DNA of 13,950 nt from a bacterium (GCA_024409025.1 JAKSUM010000008.1:1-13950); one strand, 5' to 3'; shown: positions 1-5,113, numbered from the stretch's first letter. Made by a program: numbers and translations. The notes: a model not told the origin generated them from the letters alone.

Positions 1-48
1 CAGCAGGACGATGACGTTATAGATGCAGAGTACAAAGTAAAAGACTAA
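1..48 (+). CDS. dnaK: DnaK (Hsp70 chaperone), C-terminal tail only
   Basis: Frame 1 from the first base reads QQDDDVIDAEYKVKD and then TAA. An acidic tail with a V-(I/V)-DAEY motif is characteristic of the disordered C terminus of bacterial DnaK, the ATP-driven cytosolic chaperone that works with DnaJ and GrpE. Only the last 15 codons lie in the window, so the ATPase and substrate-binding domains cannot be judged. A DnaJ gene and an HspR gene directly downstream on the same strand support the call and suggest a dnaK-dnaJ-hspR operon. Confidence 0.85.
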   Translation, partial: QQDDDVIDAEYKVKD

Positions 49-57
49 CAAATTTTA

Positions 58-89
58 AGGGGCCGTGTGCCCTTGAGGATGCGGCCTCT
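58..89 (+). promoter_or_regulatory. Hairpin between dnaK and dnaJ
   Basis: An 8-bp stem is visible: AGGGGCCG at 58-65 pairs with CGGCCTCT at 82-89, with one G-U pair and a 16-nt loop. It starts 9 nt after the dnaK stop and lies 43 nt before the dnaJ start. No clean U-tract follows (TTCCCTC), so it is not a classical terminator. It could be an mRNA-stabilising or processing hairpin that sets DnaK above DnaJ, or an attenuator. The function is inferred; only the pairing is seen. Confidence 0.4.
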
Positions 90-132
90 TTCCCTCTAAA
101 GCCCATTCACTCGGGAAAGGATCGGTTATACT

Positions 133-1170
133 GTGAATTACAAGGATTATTATAAGATTCTCGGAGTTGACAAGACAGCTTCCGACAAGGAGATTAAACA
201 GGCCTACAGAAAGCTTGCGCGCCAGTATCATCCTGATGTCAATCCCGGCGACAAGGCAGCCGAGGAGAAATTTAAGGAGATAAACGAGGCCAACGAGGTA
301 TTGGGAGATCCTGAGAAAAGGAAGAAATACGACGAGCTTGGCCCATACTTCGCCAATGGCGGAAATCCTTTTGATTTTCAGGGCGGAGGTGGAAATCCCT
401 TCGGGGGCGGAAATCCTTTCGGAGGAGGCGGCTTCTCCTATGATTTCAGTGGCGGCCAAGGAAATATGGGCGGATTTTCGGACTTCTTCTCCGCATTCTT
501 CGGCAATGCCGGAGGCGGAAGAGGCAGAGGCGGAAGAGTCAATATGAACGATCTCTTCGGAGGCGCTCAGAGAGGCTTCCAGCAGGAGCCGGAAACTCAG
601 GAAATCACGCTTGAGATAGCTCTTGAAGAGGCATTTGAAGGAACCGAAAGGACAATACAGGTTCCTGTCCGCAAGACCTGCCCTTCATGCGGAGGCACGG
701 GATTCACGGGAGCCACAGTATGCTCCACATGCAGAGGTTCCGGCAAAGCGGCAAGAAACTCATCAATAGACGTAAAGATACCGGCAGGAGTAAGAACAGG
801 CTCCAAAATAAAGGTAGAGAACTATATTCTCGTAATAAAAATCATACCCCACAAATACTTTGAGGTAAACGGGGTGGACCTTACGGAAAAGCTTCCGATA
901 TCAATAACGGAAGCCGTCCTCGGAGCCGAGATAGACGTACCAACTCTAAAGGGAAGGGTATCCGTCAAGATTCCACCAATGACTCAGGCGGGCAAAAAGC
1001 TCAGAATTCCGGGCTTTGGGCTTCCGTCACTAAAAGGCAACGGAGGCGATCTCTACATAGAGATAAAAATAGCCTCGCCAGAAAAGATATCGACGGAAGA
1101 AAAGGCGCTGTTTGAAAAGCTTGCCGAAATAATGAAGGACAACCCCAGAAAAGACATTTACAGGGGCTGA
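133..1170 (+). CDS. dnaJ: DnaJ-type Hsp40 co-chaperone with a reduced zinc finger
   Basis: 345-aa co-chaperone that stimulates the DnaK ATPase and delivers unfolded substrates in the cytosol. The J domain covers about residues 3-69, with the invariant HPD at 33-35. A long Gly/Phe-rich linker (about 72-150) follows, then C-terminal beta-barrel domains (about 155-315). Canonical DnaJ has four CxxCxGxG motifs binding two zincs; here there are only two (CPSCGGTG from C183 and CSTCRGSG from C197), so one zinc site is expected. The Gly/Pro-rich loop that normally follows the first barrel strands (around residues 226-232) is nearly absent, and the protein is shorter than the usual 370-380 aa. The start is GTG at 133; GGGAAAGG at 113-120 is a slightly distant ribosome-binding site. 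The gene follows dnaK and lies 14 nt before hspR. Confidence 0.9.
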   Translation: MNYKDYYKILGVDKTASDKEIKQAYRKLARQYHPDVNPGDKAAEEKFKEINEANEVLGDPEKRKKYDELGPYFANGGNPFDFQGGGGNPFGGGNPFGGGGFSYDFSGGQGNMGGFSDFFSAFFGNAGGGRGRGGRVNMNDLFGGAQRGFQQEPETQEITLEIALEEAFEGTERTIQVPVRKTCPSCGGTGFTGATVCSTCRGSGKAARNSSIDVKIPAGVRTGSKIKVENYILVIKIIPHKYFEVNGVDLTEKLPISITEAVLGAEIDVPTLKGRVSVKIPPMTQAGKKLRIPGFGLPSLKGNGGDLYIEIKIASPEKISTEEKALFEKLAEIMKDNPRKDIYRG

Positions 1171-1184
1171 AAGGGAGCGTAAAA

Positions 1185-1529
1185 ATGAACAGGGATGCGC
1201 AGCCTTATTTTGTGATAAGCGTGGTTTCAAAAATGCTCGACATACATCCGCAGACAATAAGGCACTATGAGAGGCTCGGACTCATAACTCCCCACAGGAC
1301 GGAAGGCAACATACGCCTCTATTCCAGAAGGGATATAGACCGTCTTGAGCAGATATGCAGCTTTACAAATCTCGGCGTCAATCTTGCCGGAGTAGAAGTC
1401 ATTGTCAGCCTTCTTGAAAAGATGGAGACGGCAAAAAACGAGATGCGCAGAGAGATGCAGAAGATGACTGAAGAAATCATGCAATTGAATGACGAACTGA
1501 AAAAGCTGAGGGAAGGAAGCGACAAATAG
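1185..1529 (+). CDS. hspR: HspR, MerR-family heat-shock repressor
   Basis: 114 aa. Residues 8-57 form a MerR-type winged helix-turn-helix, with the HspR-like signatures HPQTIRHYERLGLI and RLYSRRDIDRLEQI, followed by GVNLAGVEVIVSLLEKME, which is typical of HspR. Residues about 75-110 are rich in E, K, M and L at heptad spacing and probably form a short coiled coil. In families where it has been studied (Streptomyces, Campylobacter, Helicobacter), HspR represses the dnaK or cbpA operon by binding HAIR operators, with DnaK as co-repressor. A ribosome-binding site (GGGAG, 1173-1177) precedes ATG at 1185. The gene is co-directional with dnaK-dnaJ and followed at once by a terminator, so it is probably the autoregulated last gene of the operon. 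Its operator would lie upstream of dnaK, outside the window. Confidence 0.88.
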   Translation: MNRDAQPYFVISVVSKMLDIHPQTIRHYERLGLITPHRTEGNIRLYSRRDIDRLEQICSFTNLGVNLAGVEVIVSLLEKMETAKNEMRREMQKMTEEIMQLNDELKKLREGSDK

Positions 1530-1573
1530 AAAAAGCCGCGGCATACGGTTATGCCAAGCGGCTTTTTATTTTT
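1530..1573 (+). terminator. Rho-independent terminator of the dnaK-dnaJ-hspR operon
   Basis: The hairpin starts right after the hspR stop. Outer stem AAAAAGCCGC (1530-1539) pairs with GCGGCTTTTT (1558-1567); inner stem GGCATA (1540-1545) pairs with TATGCC (1550-1555), with a CGGT loop and a two-A bulge at 1556-1557. T-rich sequence follows to 1573. Confidence 0.92.
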
Positions 1574-1591
1574 ACATCATATTTTCTTTTT

Positions 1592-1626
1592 TTAAGAGTC
1601 CAAGAAGAGCCGAGCAGCCCTCGGTG
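1592..1626 (-). pseudogene. 3' remainder of the helix-turn-helix gene split by the IS
   Basis: If the IS (1632-3227) and one CACTA copy are removed, the reading frame of the gene starting at 3315 continues through this segment as ...CS-APRAARLFLDS and ends at TAA (1592-1594), giving a 40-aa product. The frame therefore stays open for 11 codons across the repaired junction. It does not match the C-terminal part usual for this family, which typically continues with a Gly...Trp-x-Ile-Pro pattern. The gene may thus have been truncated before the insertion. Confidence 0.4.
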
Positions 1627-1631
1627 CACTA
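1627..1631. repeat. Target-site duplication of the IS, left copy (CACTA)
   Basis: CACTA abuts the outer end of the left terminal repeat (GTCAAC...). The same five bases abut the right terminal repeat at 3228-3232. A 3-5 bp duplication is usual for IS3-family transposition. Confidence 0.7.
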
Positions 1632-1650
1632 GTCAACATATTTTGGACAC
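1632..1650 (+). repeat. Left terminal inverted repeat of the IS
   Basis: GTCAACATATTTTGGACAC at the left end matches the right end read on the minus strand, GTAAACTAATTTTGGACAC, at 16 of 19 positions. The perfect block ATTTTGGACAC is the likely transposase-binding core. Confidence 0.8.
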
Positions 1651-1703
1651 GAAATTAAAAAGAATAGTCACATAAATCGTAAAGTCGTCCTCACCGTACA
1701 CCA

Positions 1704-1827
1704 CTCTTGACATCGCTTCAAGAATCGCTGGTCAGATACTGCCGACGGGATGAACTCATGAACAGATTATCTTTAGTCTCCCGTCGAAGCTGTATTGTAG
1801 CGATTCTTTCCGGCTAGATGTCAAGAG
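1704..1827. repeat. Nested three-stem inverted repeat in the non-coding end of the IS
   Basis: Three consecutive perfect stems are nested. CTCTTGACATC (1704-1714) pairs with GATGTCAAGAG (1817-1827). GAATCGCT (1722-1729) pairs with AGCGATTC (1799-1806). GACGGGA (1744-1750) pairs with TCCCGTC (1779-1785). The internal loops are 7/10 and 14/13 nt and the terminal loop is 28 nt. A smaller GC hairpin (CCGC 1832-1835 with GCGG 1841-1844) follows. The terminal loop contains ATGAACAGATTAT, which recurs at 1879-1891 over the end of orfB. No open reading frame of note lies here. It could be a structured RNA, a barrier to transcription through the element, or a DNA site used in transposition. Confidence 0.7.
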
Positions 1828-1891
1828 CAAGCCGCCTGCAGCGGTGGTTGGTTGTGTTTTGCCTCCGGATCAGAATCTATGAACAGATTAT
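1758..1891 (+). repeat. 13-bp direct repeat ATGAACAGATTAT in the non-coding end of the IS
   Basis: ATGAACAGATTAT occurs at 1758-1770, inside the terminal loop of the nested hairpin, and again at 1879-1891, overlapping the orfB stop codon. Both copies are preceded a few bases earlier by GGAT. This suggests that part of the non-coding end arose by duplication of the orfB 3' end. Confidence 0.6.
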
Positions 1892-2739
1892 GCTGCATGT
1901 AATTCTTTGTATTGCTTAGGAGTCAGATATCCTAACGCATATGCAGGCCGTTGTTCATTAAAGAATGTAATGTATTCATCGATTTCTAGTTCAACTGGCT
2001 TTTCACCGGTGACATGTAAATCCATAAATAACTCAGTCTTTATCCAACCATTGATGGCTTCCATTGCTCCATTATCGGTTGGAGTTCCGGCTCTCGACAT
2101 AGAGCGGGTAACATACATTGGAAGCAGGTCATTATAAGCTTTTGAAGCATAGACAGAACCCTGATCACTATGAAGAACCATTGTATATTCAGGATGTTGT
2201 TTCTTGATTTCAAGAAGATTTTCCAGTCCGCTGATATATGTCATTCGATCACCGCGTCTGGAAGAAAGAGCATGGCTGAGAATCTCATTGTTCCAAAGAT
2301 CCATATAAAGTGTCAGCTCATAATAAACTCCTTTTACCCAGAATGCTGTCATATCACTGACTATGCATTGAAGCGGTCCGTCTATCTGAAGTTCAGACAT
2401 AAGAAGATTCGGATAGATTCTTCCTGGAACACCTGGTTTCTTATACTTATAGTGTTTGGATTTGCTCTTGATTCCGGCAGCTTTACAACACTTGTGTGCA
2501 TAGGGATCTGACATTTCAATCCCTTTGTCCAGTTTTATTTTTGCATTCAGCCATCGATATCCATGTGAAGGATATTTCAGATGATATTCTATAAACAACT
2601 GAATGTTATCAACGAATGCCTTTGCTCTGGATGATGGATTACTAAGAGTTTTCTTCCAATAGTAGAAACTACTTCGATTGATATTCATCACATCGCACAG
2701 TAAATTCACTGGAAAATCGCCGGATAACTCGAGAATCAC
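1888..2739 (-). CDS. IS3-family transposase OrfB (DDE integrase domain)
   Basis: 283 aa counted from GTG at 2739. The N-terminal part (about 1-110) is the HTH_21-like region with the IS3 signature NRSSFYYWKK (21-30). The rve/DDE integrase core is about 115-278. The catalytic residues are D129 (VSDMTAF), D192 (HSDQGSVY) and E227 (GAMEAINGWIKTE), with D192 and E227 35 residues apart as in the IS3 family. TRSMSRAGTPTDNG is the usual SMSRxGxxxDN block. The protein catalyses strand cleavage and joining on its own IS ends, usually as an OrfAB fusion. The orfB frame is open upstream of GTG back to the A7 run in orfA, so frameshifting and independent initiation at GTG are both possible. It overlaps the orfA stop by 4 bases. 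Confidence 0.93.
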   Translation of the reverse strand: MILELSGDFPVNLLCDVMNINRSSFYYWKKTLSNPSSRAKAFVDNIQLFIEYHLKYPSHGYRWLNAKIKLDKGIEMSDPYAHKCCKAAGIKSKSKHYKYKKPGVPGRIYPNLLMSELQIDGPLQCIVSDMTAFWVKGVYYELTLYMDLWNNEILSHALSSRRGDRMTYISGLENLLEIKKQHPEYTMVLHSDQGSVYASKAYNDLLPMYVTRSMSRAGTPTDNGAMEAINGWIKTELFMDLHVTGEKPVELEIDEYITFFNEQRPAYALGYLTPKQYKELHAA

Positions 2740-3113
2740 TTGGTATTCTTGTTGCTGTATTGAATTATCGAACCATCCCCCTTCACTTCGTAACCTTTTT
2801 TTAACCTAGCTTCCGTGATTCTTGCCTGAACAAGAGCTTGAATAAGTTCTTCCTTTGTCATTTCTTTGTACTGTTCAAGGCTTTCAGGTGCTACAGATGG
2901 AGTTGATGAAGTGATAGTTGTGGAAGCTGGTGATCTGAGTCCATCAGAACTCATTCGTTTGGATGGTAATCCATTTGTGTCTCGATATAAACGCATATAG
3001 TCTCGAGCGGTATATGCATTAATCTCAAATTCTTCAGCAGCTGTTGCAAAGGTGAATTCGCCGTCATAAATACGGCGACCAATGTCCAGTCGTTGTTCTT
3101 TAGTGTATTTCAT
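2736..3113 (-). CDS. IS3-family transposase OrfA (helix-turn-helix)
   Basis: 125 aa. Start chosen at ATG 3113 (MKYTKEQRL...) because AGGAGG (complement of 3120-3125) sits 6 nt upstream; a longer reading from 3152 has no such site. Residues about 5-50 form a transposase helix-turn-helix (...ATAAEEFEINAYTARDYMRLY) that should bind the terminal repeats. The C-terminal part (EELIQALVQARITEARLKK) is helical and resembles the leucine-zipper-like region of IS3 OrfA proteins. The product is needed with OrfB for transposition and commonly represses its own promoter. The stop TGA overlaps the orfB GTG. Confidence 0.9.
   Translation of the reverse strand: MKYTKEQRLDIGRRIYDGEFTFATAAEEFEINAYTARDYMRLYRDTNGLPSKRMSSDGLRSPASTTITSSTPSVAPESLEQYKEMTKEELIQALVQARITEARLKKGYEVKGDGSIIQYSNKNTK
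2796..2804 (-). promoter_or_regulatory. Possible -1 frameshift site (TTAAAAAAA) in orfA
   Basis: On the minus strand, orfA reads TTA AAA AAA GGT here. A slip of -1 on the seven A residues gives AGG TTA CGA... in the orfB frame, which stays open from this point through the whole of orfB. IS3-family elements commonly make the active OrfAB transposase by -1 frameshifting on an A-run. I did not find a convincing stimulatory hairpin downstream, so the overlapping GTGA start may be the main route. Confidence 0.45.
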
Positions 3114-3173
3114 GGTAAACCTCCTGTTCACATTGGAGTGATATATGTCCACAGTTCATTATTTTCTGTATAG

Positions 3174-3179
3174 ATTATA
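3174..3179 (-). promoter_or_regulatory. Putative -10 box of the IS orfA promoter
   Basis: TATAAT (complement of 3174-3179) lies about 60 bp upstream of the orfA start. No good -35 at 17 bp is present. An internal copy of TTTTGGACAC (complement of 3188-3197) sits where -35 contacts would occur, so transposase binding there could repress transcription. That regulation is an inference. Confidence 0.45.
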
Positions 3180-3208
3180 ACGTATCCGTGTCCAAAACAC
3201 CCCCCTCT

Positions 3209-3227
3209 GTGTCCAAAATTAGTTTAC
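3209..3227 (-). repeat. Right terminal inverted repeat of the IS
   Basis: Read on the minus strand this is GTAAACTAATTTTGGACAC. The decamer GTGTCCAAAA occurs at 3209-3218 and again 21 bp further inside at 3188-3197, which makes the right end a double site. The left end has only one copy. Confidence 0.8.
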
Positions 3228-3232
3228 CACTA
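3228..3232. repeat. Target-site duplication of the IS, right copy (CACTA)
   Basis: CACTA lies directly outside the right terminal repeat and is identical to 1627-1631. Confidence 0.7.
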
Positions 3233-3315
3233 CAACCCTCTGCACATAGGACTCCTATTCTTCGTGGTGTAATATTCCATATTGCTGACATTTCTACTGT
3301 TGTTAAATATTCCAT
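3228..3315 (-). pseudogene. Excisionase-like helix-turn-helix gene, interrupted by the IS
   Basis: The minus strand reads MEYLTTVEMSAIWNITPRRI, then GVLCAEGCS, up to the IS. This is the N-terminal half of a short winged helix-turn-helix family that is common on mobile elements of gut bacteria (pattern M-x-YLTT-x-E-x-A-x-x-W-x-I-S/T-x-RRI-x-x-LC-x-EG). ATG at 3315 is preceded by GAGGG at good spacing. After 29 codons the frame enters the IS right end, so the apparent reading to 3175 is partly IS sequence. Such proteins usually act as excisionase-like or small regulatory DNA-binding proteins. Joining across the CACTA duplication continues the frame to 1592. Confidence 0.65.
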
Positions 3316-3485
3316 AAATACCCTCTTCAATTCATATAGCAAAATATCACCAATATCATACATCTTTTATCGGAATAATACAACAAATACCATCAAACAA
3401 CACTTCAAGTTTTTAGGTTACAGTTTTACTGCACTGAAATACAATTTGAATTGATTCATTTCGTTTGGTAAAACAAACAACAGAT

Positions 3486-3528
3486 AAAAAAATGAGCATT
3501 GTAATGATGTGACTCATTACAATACTCA
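3486..3528 (-). terminator. Minus-strand rho-independent terminator
   Basis: TGAG (3493-3496) pairs with CTCA (3525-3528), followed after one C-A mismatch by ATTGTAATGA (3498-3507) pairing with TCATTACAAT (3514-3523), loop TGTGAC. Seven A residues at 3486-3492 give a U-run at the 3' end of a minus-strand transcript. It lies downstream of the gene at 3685-4059 and probably ends that transcript. Confidence 0.75.
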
Positions 3529-3574
3529 AATGCATAGCTACTCCAATAATTAATTTTTAAATCCTAAATCAAAA

Positions 3575-3607
3575 GGTATAAAGTCGGTATAAACTCGGTA
3601 TTTAAAA
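3575..3607 (+). repeat. Three tandem 11-bp iteron-like repeats
   Basis: GGTATAAAGTC (3575-3585) and GGTATAAACTC (3586-3596) differ at one position; a third, degenerate unit GGTATTTAAAA follows (3597-3607). Phased 11-bp repeats resemble binding arrays of a recombinase (arm-type sites), a replication initiator or a repressor. An inverted pair GCCTT-CAAGGC-like sequence lies just to the right at 3631-3641. Confidence 0.6.
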
Positions 3608-3684
3608 CCCCTCAACCCCAGTGTTTATGCGCCTTCAAGGCTTTACTGTTGGATATTGCAGTGGCAGATAAATAAAACTCCTCA

Positions 3685-4059
3685 CTATTCAATTACAAGC
3701 TCGACTGAATCGCCATCATCCCTGTTATATACATGCTTTCCGACAATGGAGAGCAGATTTTTTAAAGCCCCAATATCATCGCTTTCAAACTCAATATACG
3801 AATTCACAGGATCCTCAGCGTTCACTTCCTCATAATAATCCGAACAGCTGCATAAAAATTTATCGAGGATATCTTCCAGCGGATATTGCGAAATCTCGGA
3901 ATCCGAAGGATCATTTTCATCGTATTCCGGCTCCTGCTCAAAAACAATGGACGCAAAATACGGAGAGTCCTCCGATGTCTTTCTGTAAATATTCGTTCCT
4001 GCAAGAGCATATTCCCCAGAGCCGTATTTAGGCGCATTATATATTCTTATATGTTTCAT
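3685..4059 (-). CDS. Unrecognised small acidic protein
   Basis: 124 aa, strongly acidic (many D and E, for example EQEPEYDENDPSDSE), with no signal peptide, membrane segment or motif I recognise. It starts MKHIRIYNAPKYGSGEYALA. The mixture of aromatic-rich, strand-like blocks and acidic loops suggests a small soluble alpha/beta protein. No good ribosome-binding site precedes ATG at 4059, so translation may be weak or the start may differ. It is the last of three minus-strand genes but lies 97 nt from the cupin gene, and a candidate -10 box (4133-4138) in that gap suggests its own promoter. Small acidic proteins can be antitoxin- or immunity-like, but nothing here demonstrates that. Confidence 0.65.
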   Translation of the reverse strand: MKHIRIYNAPKYGSGEYALAGTNIYRKTSEDSPYFASIVFEQEPEYDENDPSDSEISQYPLEDILDKFLCSCSDYYEEVNAEDPVNSYIEFESDDIGALKNLLSIVGKHVYNRDDGDSVELVIE

Positions 4060-4132
4060 GTGATTCGCCGATGATTGTGTGCGCCACGTGAATTCAGGCG
4101 TTTTTCTTATTTTTTTTATTTAGCGGAATTTC

Positions 4133-4165
4133 ATTATATCCCTATTTACAGCCAATTTACAGCCA
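4133..4165 (-). promoter_or_regulatory. Candidate promoter with an 11-bp tandem duplication
   Basis: On the minus strand TATAAT (complement of 4133-4138) is a perfect -10 sequence upstream of the gene starting at 4059. The -35 region and spacer coincide with a perfect tandem duplication, ATTTACAGCCA at 4144-4154 and 4155-4165, which also covers the stop codon of the upstream cupin gene. The -35 itself (TGTAAA at 17 bp) is a weak match. Confidence 0.45.
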
Positions 4166-4606
4166 AAAACCTGCCGCTTCCGGAGTCATCTCAAGGATAT
4201 AGTCTTTAGAAATAAGCTCAAATCCGTCGTAGCTGAATCTGGGGACGGTTATGCATGTTATAAAACAGCCGTCAGAAGCGTCAGCAGGAAGCCTCGATGC
4301 AAAAATTTCACCTGCAGCCAGCCTGATTGAGGGCTCGTCCCCCTCAGAAATACCGCAACGGCATATTCTGAGTTTTCCGTCAATACCTATTATCCACAGC
4401 TCCAAGGAGCTTCCCGCATTAAAGCACCAATATTCATCGCAGTCTATCCTGTGAAATTCCGTATGCTCGGCAGGTGCGACATAATAATATATGGATCCGG
4501 AAGAGGCTCTTCCTGCCCCATTATTCTCAAAATGCCGCTCTATGAACATCCCGTTCTCGGCATGCCTATCCATACTGTATCTTCTTATAAGCTCTTTGGC
4601 CTTCAT
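4157..4606 (-). CDS. Cupin_5 superfamily (DUF985) protein
   Basis: 149 aa. The order of motifs matches the Cupin_5/DUF985 family: an N-terminal helix LIRRYSMDRHAENGMFIERH (family: H-P-E-G-G-x-Y), then SGSIYYYV, the core TEFHRIDCDEYWCFNAGSSL (family: S-x-F-H-R-x-x-S-D-E-x-W-x-x-x-x-G), a LAAGEIFASR strand (family: V-P-A-G-x-W-x-A), and FITCITVPRFSYDGFEL (family: C-x-V-A-P-G-F-x-x-x-D-F-E-L) near the C terminus. Family members fold as a small beta-barrel; some are sugar-binding or sugar-nucleotide epimerase-like, and the substrate here is unknown. The core His and Glu are kept, whereas the usual G-G near the N terminus and the G of A-P-G-F are replaced. AGGA lies 8 nt before the ATG. The preceding co-directional gene ends 48 nt upstream. 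Confidence 0.8.
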   Translation of the reverse strand: MKAKELIRRYSMDRHAENGMFIERHFENNGAGRASSGSIYYYVAPAEHTEFHRIDCDEYWCFNAGSSLELWIIGIDGKLRICRCGISEGDEPSIRLAAGEIFASRLPADASDGCFITCITVPRFSYDGFELISKDYILEMTPEAAGFWL

Positions 4607-4654
4607 GACAACATTCCTGTTCTTTTGATTTCTTTATAGCAAGCCAATCGGGTA

Positions 4655-5113
4655 CTATCTTGCTCCGCTCATATGAATGCCGTAAATCCTCTTTTCAAGA
4701 GCCTCCAAGGGCATTAACTCATAATCAGCCGTACTATCTGCAATTATGCCTTCCCCCGACATGGTTTCAGCAATAACAGCGCCCTCGGGATTTTTATATA
4801 TAAAATACCTGATGCCGTTATAAACGGAGGACAGCTCTCCTTCCTTCAGCATTATCCACCGGCCAGTGTCGTTAAATCCCTTGAGAGACCGGCTCGAATC
4901 TGACGAAATGACGACCTGCCATCCAAGATAAAAACCATGCCCGGTTATCCAGCTGTCTTCGTAATCCTTGGGAACGGATATTATGCCATAAGGATCGTCC
5001 CTTTCCGTATCATATTCAGGTATGTTCATATCATACGCATCATCGCTTATATTTCTTGTAAACTCGGCAAAAAATCTGTCAGGGTCTTCTCCACGATACA
5101 TATACTGTCTCAT
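4655..5113 (-). CDS. Unrecognised small soluble protein
   Basis: 152 aa, starting MRQYMYRGEDPDRFFAEF. The start at 5113 is preferred to the ATG at 5125 because GGAGG (complement of 5119-5123) lies 5 nt upstream of it; that site falls inside the longer reading. The protein is acidic and rich in aromatic residues (for example GHGFYLGWQVVIS, GRWIMLKEGE, YFIYKN), which suggests a beta-rich fold. I see no signal peptide, membrane segment or catalytic motif. It is the first of three minus-strand genes and probably shares a transcript with the cupin gene. I do not recognise the family. Confidence 0.7.
   Translation of the reverse strand: MRQYMYRGEDPDRFFAEFTRNISDDAYDMNIPEYDTERDDPYGIISVPKDYEDSWITGHGFYLGWQVVISSDSSRSLKGFNDTGRWIMLKEGELSSVYNGIRYFIYKNPEGAVIAETMSGEGIIADSTADYELMPLEALEKRIYGIHMSGAR

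Larger units (their letters stand above)
1632..3227 (-). mobile_element. IS3-family insertion sequence, about 1596 bp, apparently intact
   Basis: The element carries orfA (3113 to 2736) and orfB (2739 to 1888) on the minus strand, the DDE catalytic triad in OrfB, terminal inverted repeats matching at 16 of 19 positions, and flanking CACTA duplications. Its codon use, with fewer ATA and AGG codons than the host genes, suggests arrival from another genome. It is longer than most IS3 members (usually about 1.2-1.5 kb) because of a roughly 240-bp non-coding stretch between the orfB stop and the left end. Nothing in the coding part looks damaged, so it may still be active. If the ends are moved outwards by 2 bp, the terminal bases become TA/TG but the duplication is lost, so the inner boundaries are preferred. 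Confidence 0.85.
3316..3684. other. AT-rich gene-free stretch right of the IS
   Basis: I see no credible coding sequence here. The stretch is clearly more AT-rich than the host genes. It holds the upstream region of the interrupted helix-turn-helix gene (with TATGAT, complement of 3355-3360, as a possible -10), a small palindrome CAATT-TG-AATTG at 3442-3453, a minus-strand terminator at 3486-3528, and iteron-like repeats at 3575-3607. Its composition and contents suggest remnant accessory DNA, not core intergenic sequence. Confidence 0.6.

Noticed and set aside
49..132. HAIR operator (CTTGAG-N7-ACTCAAG type) for HspR in front of dnaJ
   Set aside because: Only separate half-like sequences are present (CTTGAGG at 72-78 and ACTCGGG at 109-115), 30 bp apart and not matching the operator layout. 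The operator is more likely upstream of dnaK, outside the window.
1592..1626. Alternative minus-strand reading CTEGCSALLGLLKKENMM in the left flank of the IS
   Set aside because: It looks protein-like, but a TAG directly precedes it in the repaired junction and no start codon or ribosome-binding site is present. The frame that continues the helix-turn-helix gene is preferred.
1704..1827. Integron attC site or CRISPR-like structure
   Set aside because: The nested stems lack the R and L box sequences of attC, there are no repeated spacers, and no integron integrase or cas gene is present.
4081..4121. Plus-strand terminator (CGCC...GGCG stem followed by a T-rich run)
   Set aside because: The stem is only 4 bp with an 11-nt loop and no plus-strand gene lies upstream. 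The T-rich run is more likely an A-rich leader of the minus-strand gene.
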